From positions 1 through 27,045 of IMG/VR virus record IMGVR_UViG_3300031539_000263: a DNA stretch of 27,045 bases; one strand, given 5' to 3'. Positions 15,813 through 24,514 of this stretch are shown piece by piece. The DNA comes from a virus. Position 1 is the stretch's first letter. Each line of letters begins with the position of its first letter. The position numbers and the translations under genes were made by a program. The notes under the pieces are model-generated. The model worked only from the letters and a program-made list of their open reading frames with translations, had not been told where the DNA came from and searched no databases.

Positions 15813-17186
15813 TTAGGTTCTCCTAATGGAGGTGAGTCTTGCATTAGATGAATTTATTACATCAACATCACCTTGGCCAGCATTTAATGATACAGCATCA
15901 GGCAGTAGTGAATAATATTCTTTCCATAATTCAACTAACAATTTTTCATTCTCAGTTAACGTTATGCACATTTGAATTGCAAGATGTAAAACCCACAACT
16001 GATAAAATAGCGGATCACCGTGGTTAACGTTGAATACCTTATCAGCTGGATCCACTGTAACCATTGCATAAATATCCCACTTATCTTCATCCCGTAAAAT
16101 GACCTGATTAGTACGTTGATTCCAATTAGTTATAGCATATTCGGGCTTACAAGATGGATTAGTAAACAATCGCTGTATGCGTATTACACGCCAATCATTC
16201 GTACGGATCCACCGCCCAGCTAAGTCCTCTTCCGTTTGACCAAGGGGATCTGCTACACCTGCATTCCATAAGGTAAACCAAGGTCTATCTGCAGAGTCCG
16301 AACTTCCTATTATATTCCATCTGGTGCGATATATTCGTGTGCCTGCACCATTATCTAAAAACTCATGTGTACCAAAGGAGTACCCAACAAGCGCAGTAAT
16401 TGTAAGACTATAATCATCTATGATAGTCATGCCCCTTGCTGAGGGGTCATTAACATCAGTAAGGATCGAGTACATAAATACTTGGCTACCGTCCCTTGAG
16501 GGGGTTAAAATATAAGCCCCGATATATGATGTTCCTCCCGCATCAGGTGTGATAAAAAAAGTACCATCACCATACATTATAAACACTACACGATTGATAG
16601 TAACACCATCTGCTATTAAGGTTAATCCTGTATTGATTGCCGCTTCACCGTTAAAAACTACCCATAAAGTGTTACTATTGGTGAAACTATAAAATCTACA
16701 AACGTCCGGAACGTTAAAATTAATATTTGCTGGATTAGTCAATATTAAATCAAATGACACATTTAATGAATAACTATCTAAAATTGTTGGGATATCCGGG
16801 ATATTAGGGAATGGCCCATTGAAACCTAATCTATCATCGACACCTAATGAGTAATAATATCTATCAGGCTCCCATCCCGCATCGAGTTGTGCTTGGGATA
16901 ATACCATACCTTCATCAGGAAAGCTATAATATGTATTACCGTAACCTACATCCCAAACTTGTCGTGATGGAGGAGCATTTCTTTTCAATAAACGACGAAT
17001 TTCCGTCGCAAACGTCCAATTGCGGGCACCCAACACAAATGCCCGACTTCCATTTAAAAATTTACGGGATTCTACGCCCGAAGCTGTAGTATCGGTATTA
17101 TAATCAGTAACACCAGTTATACCAAGCCTGCCTAAAGCCATATTAGTAACATCAGTGTTATTGTTGATTGCGTCGGTATCGCTCAT
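15813..17186 (-). CDS. Tail tubular protein A (gp11-like) with a large internal insertion
   Basis: 457 residues, more than twice the roughly 190-200 usual for gp11-type head-tail adaptor proteins. The conserved ends are present: residues 11-70 (TNMALGRLGITGV, then SRAFVLGARNWTFATEI) and about 350-457 (NQVILRDEDKWDIYAMVTV, LFYQLWVLHLAIQMCITL, WKEYYSLLPDA). Between about 75 and 345 is a beta-rich, aromatic and Gly/Asp-rich region. The conserved ends would form the ring between portal and nozzle; the insertion probably projects outward. It overlaps the tail tubular B gene by four bases. Confidence 0.78.
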   Translation of the reverse strand: MSDTDAINNNTDVTNMALGRLGITGVTDYNTDTTASGVESRKFLNGSRAFVLGARNWTFATEIRRLLKRNAPPSRQVWDVGYGNTYYSFPDEGMVLSQAQLDAGWEPDRYYYSLGVDDRLGFNGPFPNIPDIPTILDSYSLNVSFDLILTNPANINFNVPDVCRFYSFTNSNTLWVVFNGEAAINTGLTLIADGVTINRVVFIMYGDGTFFITPDAGGTSYIGAYILTPSRDGSQVFMYSILTDVNDPSARGMTIIDDYSLTITALVGYSFGTHEFLDNGAGTRIYRTRWNIIGSSDSADRPWFTLWNAGVADPLGQTEEDLAGRWIRTNDWRVIRIQRLFTNPSCKPEYAITNWNQRTNQVILRDEDKWDIYAMVTVDPADKVFNVNHGDPLFYQLWVLHLAIQMCITLTENEKLLVELWKEYYSLLPDAVSLNAGQGDVDVINSSNARLTSIRRT

Positions 17187-19825
17187 CGTCTGGAACTCCT
17201 CATAGTACCATACGCAGCGGTAATTTCACACGGCAATGGTTTTTCATGTGTTATATTCAATACACCGTCTGTATAACCGGACATAGGTATTGGATAGTCC
17301 CCTGTTAATATAGCATTAGGATCAACAATTGGAGCAGAATCGTCGTCTAATTGTTGATTTAAATTCATAGATTGACCATTAACCATTGGCATAGCGGATT
17401 TCGTTATCCTTAAGATGGCCTCACTAAACCTACGTTTATCTACTTGCGCTGTGCCTGATGGATTACTGCCCTCAGGCTTAAGCGTCTGAATTCGGCCAAC
17501 GTAGCGAAGTCCGTATGTGCAAGTACCGGTATATGCTCTACTGAATACATAGTGCCGAGCAAACGGTGCAAGCAGATCAAATTGGGGAGATATGTCATAT
17601 TCAACATATGTTTTCCCATCTTCATCAGCTATTACAAACGTTATTGGGTCCTCACCATAATTGATGCCACTTGAGACCGGTGTATAGAATCTGTCTTCGG
17701 CGGTAAGTGTACCTTGCCTGCTCATATCCAGGAATCTATCGCCATAGTGCGCTTCACTATAGAATTCAATGTATCGCACGTTGTTATTCCGGGTAACTAA
17801 TACCCAAAATACTGTACCATTAACGTCGTCTACAGCTGCAACTGAGTGTATTTGATTTTGGTTATTAGTATTTATAGGCATTTCAAAATTATAGAAAGCT
17901 TTAACGTCCTGTTCCGGCAAGTAAGTACATGCCGCTAAAGCATCGCCAGCTTTAAATATTAATTGATAATTGGGTACAGCGCCCCAAGCCATCTCATTAA
18001 TACCTGCGCCTAACACATCAGTGGATAAAATAGACAAATCTTCTACTAAATAACCGTATTGTTGGTCGCCCTTATCACTCATAACTCTAATGGCTTTGCC
18101 ACCTTTTTGGATAAACAAAGTGCGGTTATCAATATTTATAGGCTGAACAGGCCATGACCCCCAGCCAGTATTATAATTAAAATCAAAATTTGCGAACGTC
18201 ACAGGGCCATCTGAACTATCAAGTGTCACTTCATTGGAGGTATTACCAATGATCATCTTCCTGTTGGCTTTTAACCAAACAACCTTCCCTTTAAACCTAG
18301 TCTCCCAATACAAAGCATCCTCAGGTGCCGGAACGCCGGGAACAGTGAAATTAAAGAAATCACTCACAGCGGATCCGCTGATAGCTGAACCGTTATCTCT
18401 TCCCCCAGCCAAGTATAATCTTCCACCGTCAAATTCGCAAGCAGAAGGGTACGTACCGGGCAACCAGCCCGGTCCCGGTGGAGTCCAACTGCCGTTGGTG
18501 GATATAGCATCAAATGTCCAAGCAGTACCGTCAAATTCTAAATAATGAGTCTCTACATCCTGATGTGTGAATATCATCAATGCTTCTGATGGCTCAACAT
18601 CATGCATCATTTCATCAATTTGGGTCTTATTCCAAGGTGATGGATATCTAGTTACAGAAGGACCCAGCCCTGTTACTGCGCGTAATTCAGGCTCATACGT
18701 CCATGACCGCCATTGTGAGCGTGAAACTATATTGCCCCCAATATCATATTCACCGTGCTCCCCAAGCAACGTTATTGCTATATAAATATCGCCAGCCGCA
18801 AGTGCTGGCATGATAGCAGTTGTAAACTCGTAAAATTCCTCTTGCCCAGTGACACAAGGAAAATCTTCTTGTAGTATGTCATTGGCGTTATAAGTAGTAC
18901 CCACACGCACACGGAAAAAATGAGTAGGTTGAAGTTTAGCTACCACCGGTATGCCAGCTACAAGCGATTTACCGTCAAGGTATATCTCCGGACTATTAGG
19001 ACCGGGATCATAGGCTATGCAGCCCTCATACCAATTTTTAAACGAAAATTCAAAATCTTTACCGCCATCCTCAATACGGATAGTATGTTTTAGCATTAAA
19101 CTAAAAGTGTAATTTACATTGTCTGGGGCTGTGCCGGGACTAGAAAGACCACCATCCGCGCCAAATATTTCCATGCACGGGTAACACACTCTATTCAACG
19201 GGTCACGACGACCTAATAAATTTCCGTTACCATCGCTTATGAACGGAATAGGGTGGAATGGCCCACCCTCAGCGAACGTTAAAAGAAAAGTCGACTGATA
19301 CCAAAAACTGATATCTGCGCCAAAACTGACACCGGGATCGAGATTTTGCCAAGACGCAGGACCCACACGGTTAAATCGAAATATTCCCGCAGCCCCGTTA
19401 TTAGTAATCTTAGTAAACGCCGGTACGTCCCAAATACTGCCCTCAACCTGCCAACCAGTATTATCCGGGTCCTGAAAACTAGGATCAGTTAAAAGGTTAA
19501 GTGATGTATTTGCATCCACGGATTCTATTACGTCACCGTTTCGTTTCCACAATCCTATCCAAGTCTCGCCCACCTCAATGCAAAAATTACCAAATGACGT
19601 GTTAAATGCGAAAAGACGAGGGGTTGCTTCTACTAAAGTATTGTTCCAAGGGTTGCCAGCATTAACCATGCCTGAGCGAAACCTAGCCGACCCCTGCGGG
19701 GTGGGTATGAAGTTTACCATCTCGTTAACGGACTTATCGTATATGTCCGTTTGAACATTACCCTGCACACTATTGGATATTCTTCCACCAAGAAAACTGG
19801 TCTGAATTGGGAACATTACAGACAT
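17183..19825 (-). CDS. Tail tubular protein B / nozzle (gp12-like) with a carbohydrate-binding-like insertion
   Basis: 880 residues. The N-terminus is diagnostic: QTSFLGGRISNSVQGNVQTD, then NFIPTPQGSARFRSG and RLFAFNTSFGNFCIEVG. The later part has the nozzle repeats DGGRLYLAGGRDNGSAISGS, KANRKMIIGNTSNEVTL and YVEDLSILSTDVLGAGINEM-type blocks. Between about residues 105 and 385 lies a segment that does not fit the nozzle pattern. It opens with NLLTDPSFQDPDNTGW, as jelly-roll carbohydrate-binding modules do. Forms the tail tip through which DNA leaves. GGAG lies five bases before ATG 19825. Confidence 0.82.
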   Translation of the reverse strand: MSVMFPIQTSFLGGRISNSVQGNVQTDIYDKSVNEMVNFIPTPQGSARFRSGMVNAGNPWNNTLVEATPRLFAFNTSFGNFCIEVGETWIGLWKRNGDVIESVDANTSLNLLTDPSFQDPDNTGWQVEGSIWDVPAFTKITNNGAAGIFRFNRVGPASWQNLDPGVSFGADISFWYQSTFLLTFAEGGPFHPIPFISDGNGNLLGRRDPLNRVCYPCMEIFGADGGLSSPGTAPDNVNYTFSLMLKHTIRIEDGGKDFEFSFKNWYEGCIAYDPGPNSPEIYLDGKSLVAGIPVVAKLQPTHFFRVRVGTTYNANDILQEDFPCVTGQEEFYEFTTAIMPALAAGDIYIAITLLGEHGEYDIGGNIVSRSQWRSWTYEPELRAVTGLGPSVTRYPSPWNKTQIDEMMHDVEPSEALMIFTHQDVETHYLEFDGTAWTFDAISTNGSWTPPGPGWLPGTYPSACEFDGGRLYLAGGRDNGSAISGSAVSDFFNFTVPGVPAPEDALYWETRFKGKVVWLKANRKMIIGNTSNEVTLDSSDGPVTFANFDFNYNTGWGSWPVQPINIDNRTLFIQKGGKAIRVMSDKGDQQYGYLVEDLSILSTDVLGAGINEMAWGAVPNYQLIFKAGDALAACTYLPEQDVKAFYNFEMPINTNNQNQIHSVAAVDDVNGTVFWVLVTRNNNVRYIEFYSEAHYGDRFLDMSRQGTLTAEDRFYTPVSSGINYGEDPITFVIADEDGKTYVEYDISPQFDLLAPFARHYVFSRAYTGTCTYGLRYVGRIQTLKPEGSNPSGTAQVDKRRFSEAILRITKSAMPMVNGQSMNLNQQLDDDSAPIVDPNAILTGDYPIPMSGYTDGVLNITHEKPLPCEITAAYGTMRSSRR

Positions 19826-19826
19826 A

Positions 19827-21341
19827 TCAACTCCAAGACCCGGTTCCTATTATCGGGAAAGTAAGTCCGGTTACTAGATCCATTACTGGGCTGACCCCTT
19901 CGTTAACTGGGATATCATGCACAAGATAAGTTCCCTCATATACCCTAACATTTTTAATCACGCCTTTCCATCGATTAGCAATAACCCCGTTAGTTGCCCA
20001 TGCTCCAATAATAAAATCTTCAGGTGCGCCAAAGGCTCCTCGATTAGGAAGGCTTGTTGGTGGAATAATTGAATTAACTCTTACATTTGGATTCCCTGCT
20101 GCGGCAGGCCAATCGAACCGGTTAAAGTATTCAACATCTAGTGCTCTGCCCACTGGAACCACATCGTTAATGCCTCCAATTACTGGGAAGAAACAGCGTA
20201 AATTGCCACCTAAAAACTGCTGCCATTGGAAACCAAAATTAGGTCCAAAGCCGGGACCGAATGTCCCCACTGCACATTGCGCGGCAGTAGCATCTGTTTG
20301 TTTACTATCCCATTCTATAATAGTAGCTATCGCGCTACTGGGCTGGTAATCGGTTACGCGGATAGAACTGTAAGGATTTTCAGATGTGTATTCTTTAGGC
20401 TCAGGAGTAACTACCGACGCTAAACCAGCTTGGAAAATAGGACCTATCAAAGCAGCAGCAGTTTCATTCCAATGTGACCCTCCCATTGGGAATTTATATC
20501 CGGGAAGCATCTTCTTATCACCGGGGGGTGAACCGATATCATTTAGTAGTCCTGCAACATCAACCACAGTCCATGTTAACGGACCTGCTACGAGGTTTAT
20601 CCAAGCATTCAAAGCGTCAATCAACGTCTCAACAGCAACTTGGTTAGTATTCCAAGGAGCCGCAGGGGGATTGTTCCAGTTGTCATCATACGCATCACCG
20701 AGATAGTGTAGAGTAGGAATAACCAGAGCCACTCCCGCATTGACACATAACTTAGATATATCAAGAAGGTCTTCTTTCATTTTAGATAGACATTGGGTAG
20801 TGTCTAACGAACTGGGACCAAGATATTGATATATATCATTCCCTCCCCACGTTATAGCTATAGCCTTACACCCAGTGGCAATATCGCCGGGGATACGATC
20901 GATAAGAGGAGCAGCTGCCCCCGGTTTAGTAAGTCTAGAATTACCTAATGCATTGTTCTGTATAGGGGCAGGAATAGTGAAGTTTGGCCACTGGGTGGTA
21001 AGCAAAGTAATAGGGAAAGAAGAATTGCTATCCCCGTCAGCAACATAAGATACGCCAGCTGGCGGACCAAAAACACCATCAAAAGTGTCCCAAAAATAAA
21101 ACCACATATCAGGCAATGCACCAGCAGGAACACCTACATCAATTAATGCTGCGTATAATGCATCATTAAGAGTGCCGGTTTTGCCTAACGTGCCGACTAG
21201 AAAAGCCCGTTTAGCATCTGATACTATACCTGTAGACGACCCACTTAAATCACGCCAATATTCTAGCAACATATCAGGAACAGCGCCAGTATAACCATGC
21301 ACTGATACTAACTTTTCGAACATTAAATCATTTATATGCAC
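19827..21341 (-). CDS. Tail fibre/spike protein with SGNH-hydrolase (esterase) domain
   Basis: 504 residues. The N-terminal 90 contain two related short units ending GAVPDMLLEYW and GALPDMWFYFW, a type seen at the attachment end of phage tail proteins. Residues about 95-310 form an SGNH/GDSL hydrolase: GDSNSS (S105), Gly133, WGGND (166-169) and GGSHWN (H290). The usual Asp three residues before the His is Gly287. The C-terminal 180 residues are beta-rich and may bind glycan. Such proteins remove acetyl groups from host surface polysaccharide. GTG start with CGGAG upstream. Confidence 0.8.
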   Translation of the reverse strand: MHINDLMFEKLVSVHGYTGAVPDMLLEYWRDLSGSSTGIVSDAKRAFLVGTLGKTGTLNDALYAALIDVGVPAGALPDMWFYFWDTFDGVFGPPAGVSYVADGDSNSSFPITLLTTQWPNFTIPAPIQNNALGNSRLTKPGAAAPLIDRIPGDIATGCKAIAITWGGNDIYQYLGPSSLDTTQCLSKMKEDLLDISKLCVNAGVALVIPTLHYLGDAYDDNWNNPPAAPWNTNQVAVETLIDALNAWINLVAGPLTWTVVDVAGLLNDIGSPPGDKKMLPGYKFPMGGSHWNETAAALIGPIFQAGLASVVTPEPKEYTSENPYSSIRVTDYQPSSAIATIIEWDSKQTDATAAQCAVGTFGPGFGPNFGFQWQQFLGGNLRCFFPVIGGINDVVPVGRALDVEYFNRFDWPAAAGNPNVRVNSIIPPTSLPNRGAFGAPEDFIIGAWATNGVIANRWKGVIKNVRVYEGTYLVHDIPVNEGVSPVMDLVTGLTFPIIGTGSWS

Positions 21342-21360
21342 GATCTAAACTCCGTTCGAA

Positions 21361-21801
21361 TTAATTAAATTTTGCACTTTCCAAAAATACTTCAGTTAAT
21401 TGCGTTATCGTTTCATCAATAAAATGAGTGGCCCGATTACGACCCCCATTAGCTGATACAAAATTTCTACCGACGATAATAGCAATGTCGGTAACAGCTA
21501 TTGATAAATTATCCTCATCAATTATAACCGTTTCACGGGCTGCGTTGATGTAATGGCCGCGAACTATCCAATCAACAGCATTATCTTTCTGGCCCCACCC
21601 GGAAATTATTGCATTCCTTAGTAGCCTAATAGTACCTACACATGATTGAACTTTATGAGGCTCAACACTAGCACCTATATAAAGCTTTATAGTAGTAGCA
21701 CCTACATTAGTATTGTTCTGAGTCACAACTTGGTTTTTAACCCAAGTGCGGAACATGTACCTGCCCCAAGGGGGAACAATTTTAAAAGAGGTTAATGGCA
21801 T
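21361..21801 (-). CDS. Uncharacterised structural-region protein, paralogue 1
   Basis: 146 residues, clearly related to the gene just upstream: both share PWGR near the N-terminus, then IKLYIGA/LKLYMGA, SCVGTIR/TCVGTMR, GHYINA/GHWRDA, and THFIDETITQL/THFLDETMNQL near the end. There are no membrane segments. No known function. Only three bases separate it from its paralogue and no strong ribosome-binding site is visible, so translation is probably coupled. Position next to the SGNH tail protein suggests a tail or head-surface component. Confidence 0.75.
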   Translation of the reverse strand: MPLTSFKIVPPWGRYMFRTWVKNQVVTQNNTNVGATTIKLYIGASVEPHKVQSCVGTIRLLRNAIISGWGQKDNAVDWIVRGHYINAARETVIIDEDNLSIAVTDIAIIVGRNFVSANGGRNRATHFIDETITQLTEVFLESAKFN

Positions 21802-21804
21802 GGC

Positions 21805-22248
21805 TTAATTATAGTGTGAAGCTTCATTGAACACATTGATCAACTGATTCATCGTTTCATCAAGAAAATGAGTCGAATTCACGCGGCCATTGGCAATGCT
21901 GAGAAAACCAAACGACACTAAAAAAGCAATAGTATCGTCGTCAAAGGCCGAGGTATCAGTAGCTACAACAATGTTGGCATTACTCGCATCACGCCAATGA
22001 CCACTAATGATAAGATTTTGACCGTCAACATGTTGAGGCCACTCTGTAAGAACCATGCTCTGTAATTTTCGCATAGTACCTACACACGTTTGAGGGCGTA
22101 ATGGTGCTGCGTTTGGCCCTGTATTAGCGCCCATGTAAAGTTTCAGGGTATTAAGGACCGGGGTTGGGGAAATTGAGATAACAGCATCTTTCTTGCCACC
22201 ATTCCTTAGTAAAGTGCGGCCCCAAGGGGCGAAAAATTTTGTTGCCAT
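21805..22248 (-). CDS. Uncharacterised structural-region protein, paralogue 2
   Basis: 147 residues, tandem paralogue of the following gene (same conserved blocks, TCVGTMR and THFLDETMNQL). GAGG eight bases upstream of ATG 22248. Beta-rich in the middle, helical at the C-terminus. Two copies of different sequence may form a hetero-oligomer or represent a duplicated adapter or decoration protein. Function not recognised. Confidence 0.75.
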   Translation of the reverse strand: MATKFFAPWGRTLLRNGGKKDAVISISPTPVLNTLKLYMGANTGPNAAPLRPQTCVGTMRKLQSMVLTEWPQHVDGQNLIISGHWRDASNANIVVATDTSAFDDDTIAFLVSFGFLSIANGRVNSTHFLDETMNQLINVFNEASHYN

Positions 22249-22276
22249 GGCTCAATCCTCAATATAACCGATCAGG

Positions 22277-22531
22277 TTAGTCAGTGTCCCAATTGTTAGG
22301 GTCGTCGCTTTCAGGTTCGTTATCGTCAGATTCTTCTTCTGCAGTTTCTGGCGCAACATAATCGTCATGGGGTTCAAGTTTGCCAATCTTGATGTAATGA
22401 TCGATCCAATACTCGACCGATTTCTGTTCGACACGCGCATGATGCGAAATAGCAGCTGCACCATTACCTTCGGCATACAACTTGCGTATTTTCATCAATC
22501 CTCTGGTGTTAGGGGCTGATCTTTTTAACAT
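22277..22531 (-). CDS. Small HTH-like acidic protein
   Basis: 84 residues. Residues 10-55 (LMKIRKLYAEGNGAAAISHH then SVEYWIDHYIKIG) look like a helix-turn-helix, such as those in small phage packaging or regulatory proteins. The C-terminal 25 residues are strongly acidic and probably disordered. CGGAG lies seven bases before ATG 22531. It follows the capsid gene's terminator. An overlapping 74-residue frame (22252-22476) is rejected. Role unknown; DNA binding is only suggested. Confidence 0.65.
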   Translation of the reverse strand: MLKRSAPNTRGLMKIRKLYAEGNGAAAISHHARVEQKSVEYWIDHYIKIGKLEPHDDYVAPETAEEESDDNEPESDDPNNWDTD

Positions 22532-22543
22532 TGTTATTCTCCG

Positions 22544-22572
22544 AAAAAAGAAGGCCCCACAATTGGGGCCTT
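22544..22572 (-). terminator. Rho-independent terminator after the major capsid gene
   Basis: On the minus strand: AAGGCCCC (22572-22565), loop AATTGT, GGGGCCTT (22558-22551), C, then six Ts (22549-22544). It lies 16 bases behind the capsid stop. As with the terminator after T7 gene 10, partial read-through would give high capsid and lower tail-gene expression. Confidence 0.88.
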
Positions 22573-22588
22573 CCTATGTTGCTACGGA

Positions 22589-23500
22589 TTAAACCGTATC
22601 AGACAACTGCATCCAAACGAGATGCTTGTCCTCGATACGAATGGCACCGAACGTTGCCATGCAGTAGATTACCCACAAGAAGCTGCGAGTTGGGTCTTCT
22701 GCAATCTTGGCAGTGATATCCCGATTGACCTGCAGACCAATAGCCTTACGAGTCATGCAGAAGCAATCGATTTGATTAGCACCGGGAATGTTGAGGCGGG
22801 TGGAAACTACCCATGAATAACCCATCCAGGATTCAACGTAGCCCTTGCTCGTGAGAGGTCGGAGTGCGTTGTAGTCGCCAGAAGTGGCCTCAGTCAGTTG
22901 CAGAAGCTTGCGCGCCTGCTTAGGACCGATAACCATCAACTTGTTTTCATCAGGATCGATATCGTTATCCATGTACTTTTCAGTTACCTCAGTGATGAGG
23001 TCAAAGGAAAGCGGGGAGGCATAACCGGGCTGGATGACCTGTTGCATATCATCAGTCGGGTTCTGGGCAGGATCCAAGTTCGACGTTCCATCAGGAAAGT
23101 CAATCGTGGTACCATCTTCACGACGTGAAGGACCAGTGGCCGCAATGATAATAGCATCATCAAACGCACGTTTCAACGCCGCACCTTGGGTCATAGCGAT
23201 GTTGCTCTGGGGATTGATAACCATCTGAACAACATCTTCTTGTTCAACGGTATCGGCAACATCCCACGTGTCGTTTTGAGTCTGACGACGACCCCAAACG
23301 CTGTCGTCCAGCGGGGTTGTAGCACGGGCACCGGCTTTCGGGTTGGCATCAACCGTATTCATCGTTTCCCAGTTATGGGCTTCTGAATTGACGGACTTTT
23401 CCATCACCCAAGGGCGAAGCCGCGAGACACCTTGCTGGGCAAGATGCCTAACGGAATTTTCATACGTCTTGACGTAGACGTTACTGATTGTAATAGACAC
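22589..23500 (-). CDS. Major capsid protein
   Basis: 303 residues from GTG 23500. A TTG at 23512 would overlap the ribosome-binding site itself (TTGGAG), and GGAG lies six bases before the GTG, so GTG is preferred. Features: early RHLAQQGVSRLRPWV, VWGRRQTQNDTWDVADTVEQ, ALKRAFDDAIIIAATG, KLMVIGPKQARKLLQ and a C-terminal ATFGAIRIEDKHLVWMQ. This matches capsid proteins of many podoviruses with HK97-type fold, of normal length. It has its own promoter, leader and terminator and lies directly after scaffold, so very high expression is expected. Confidence 0.88.
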   Translation of the reverse strand: MSITISNVYVKTYENSVRHLAQQGVSRLRPWVMEKSVNSEAHNWETMNTVDANPKAGARATTPLDDSVWGRRQTQNDTWDVADTVEQEDVVQMVINPQSNIAMTQGAALKRAFDDAIIIAATGPSRREDGTTIDFPDGTSNLDPAQNPTDDMQQVIQPGYASPLSFDLITEVTEKYMDNDIDPDENKLMVIGPKQARKLLQLTEATSGDYNALRPLTSKGYVESWMGYSWVVSTRLNIPGANQIDCFCMTRKAIGLQVNRDITAKIAEDPTRSFLWVIYCMATFGAIRIEDKHLVWMQLSDTV

Positions 23501-23544
23501 GTTTTTCTCCAAAGAAAAAGTTAGTTAAGAACCTTCGCCTTGAA

Positions 23545-23610
23545 GCTACCCGTATTCTAAGACGGACCCCTATGCTTGTGACCTCTTACGGACGTTTCCG
23601 CTACCCGTAT
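23545..23610 (-). repeat. Two 11-bp direct repeats in the capsid-gene leader
   Basis: On the minus strand, ATACGGGTAGC occurs at 23610-23600 and again at 23555-23545, in the untranslated leader between the promoter and the capsid start. Between and around them are short potential hairpins (CGGA with TCCG; CTTC with GAAG). Possibly a regulatory or RNA-stability element; function not known. Confidence 0.55.
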
Positions 23611-23627
23611 CGTCACCTCGTAGAGAG

Positions 23628-23657
23628 AGTATACCACATCCGGGTATTGTCTGTCAA
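23628..23657 (-). promoter_or_regulatory. Sigma70-type promoter for the major capsid gene
   Basis: On the minus strand: -35 TTGACA (23657-23652, perfect), 18-base spacer, -10 TATACT (23633-23628, five of six), preceded by TGG, an extended -10. The -35 box overlaps the scaffold stop codon. Transcription would begin near 23621, giving a leader of about 120 nt before the capsid GTG. It implies transcription by host RNA polymerase. Confidence 0.82.
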
Positions 23658-24514
23658 CCCCCGGATCCGAGAGAGGCTGTCATATACTCTTGAAACACCT
23701 TTTTAGCGTTCTCATGCCCCGGCATCTGGGGGTTCCAGTATGGGTGCTGACTATTCGCGTTGATTTCAGCGATCTTGATATCCGCTTCGGCGGGTGATAT
23801 GCCCGTTTTGCTTTCATCCTTCTTACCCAACTGAGTACCCTCACCACCGAGAGAATCCGTAATCTTGGAGAACCACTTTACTAGCGATGTATCCAGATTG
23901 TTTTCCTGGAACGCTTTCGCTATGTGCGGAGGCGCTTCCATAATTTTGAGAAGAGCGGATACTTCAGCCGCCTTATCCTCGTAGGCCAATCCCCACTCTT
24001 TCTTGAGTTCAAGGATATTGGATCTCTGCGCCAGTTGGTTAGCCTCTGTCTCAGATTTCGTGCTTTCGTTCATCGTCTTGACGAAGCCATCAAACTGATT
24101 CTGGGTTAGACTGTTATCGAAAGCCACCTTGGCTAGATATTCATCAGGTTCCATCCCATCAGGGAATTTGTAGCCCTTATCTGACGAAGGCCGACCCATC
24201 CGCGTAAGGATTTCGTTTACGGAGTTCGGATCCGTAAAATCGGGGGTAGGTATAAGGCCTGGAACCTTCGAGCTTAATTTAGCGTGAAATTCTGCCAAAT
24301 CTTCTGCACCAGCATCATCACCGGGAATGCGAATGCTATTACCCATATACTGAGCAGCGCCAGCAATTCCAGCCACAACTTCATCCATTGATTTGGCTTC
24401 TTTGAAGAATGGTGCATCGCGTAATTGCTCCGGGATTGATTGTTTCCACTCGTTGCCTTCGCCGCCACCTTCACCTTCTTCCATCTTTCTTTTATAATGA
24501 TTTTTAGTCCACAC
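23654..24514 (-). CDS. Scaffolding protein
   Basis: 286 residues from GTG 24514, chosen because TTGGAG is seven bases upstream; an internal Met at residue 11 lacks one. It is acidic and highly helical: a Glu/Gly-rich head, SIPEQLRDAPFFKEAKSMDE, a block GRPSSDKGYKFPDG, a coiled-coil section (about 135-190) and a C-terminal helix with HENAKKVFQEYM. This is the normal build of capsid scaffolds and sits in the normal place between portal and capsid. It guides capsid assembly and leaves before DNA packaging. Confidence 0.82.
   Translation of the reverse strand: MWTKNHYKRKMEEGEGGGEGNEWKQSIPEQLRDAPFFKEAKSMDEVVAGIAGAAQYMGNSIRIPGDDAGAEDLAEFHAKLSSKVPGLIPTPDFTDPNSVNEILTRMGRPSSDKGYKFPDGMEPDEYLAKVAFDNSLTQNQFDGFVKTMNESTKSETEANQLAQRSNILELKKEWGLAYEDKAAEVSALLKIMEAPPHIAKAFQENNLDTSLVKWFSKITDSLGGEGTQLGKKDESKTGISPAEADIKIAEINANSQHPYWNPQMPGHENAKKVFQEYMTASLGSGG

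Noticed and set aside
22252-22476. 74-codon frame overlapping the HTH-like protein on the same strand
   Set aside because: No ribosome-binding site; the other frame has one and gives a sensible domain plus acidic tail.
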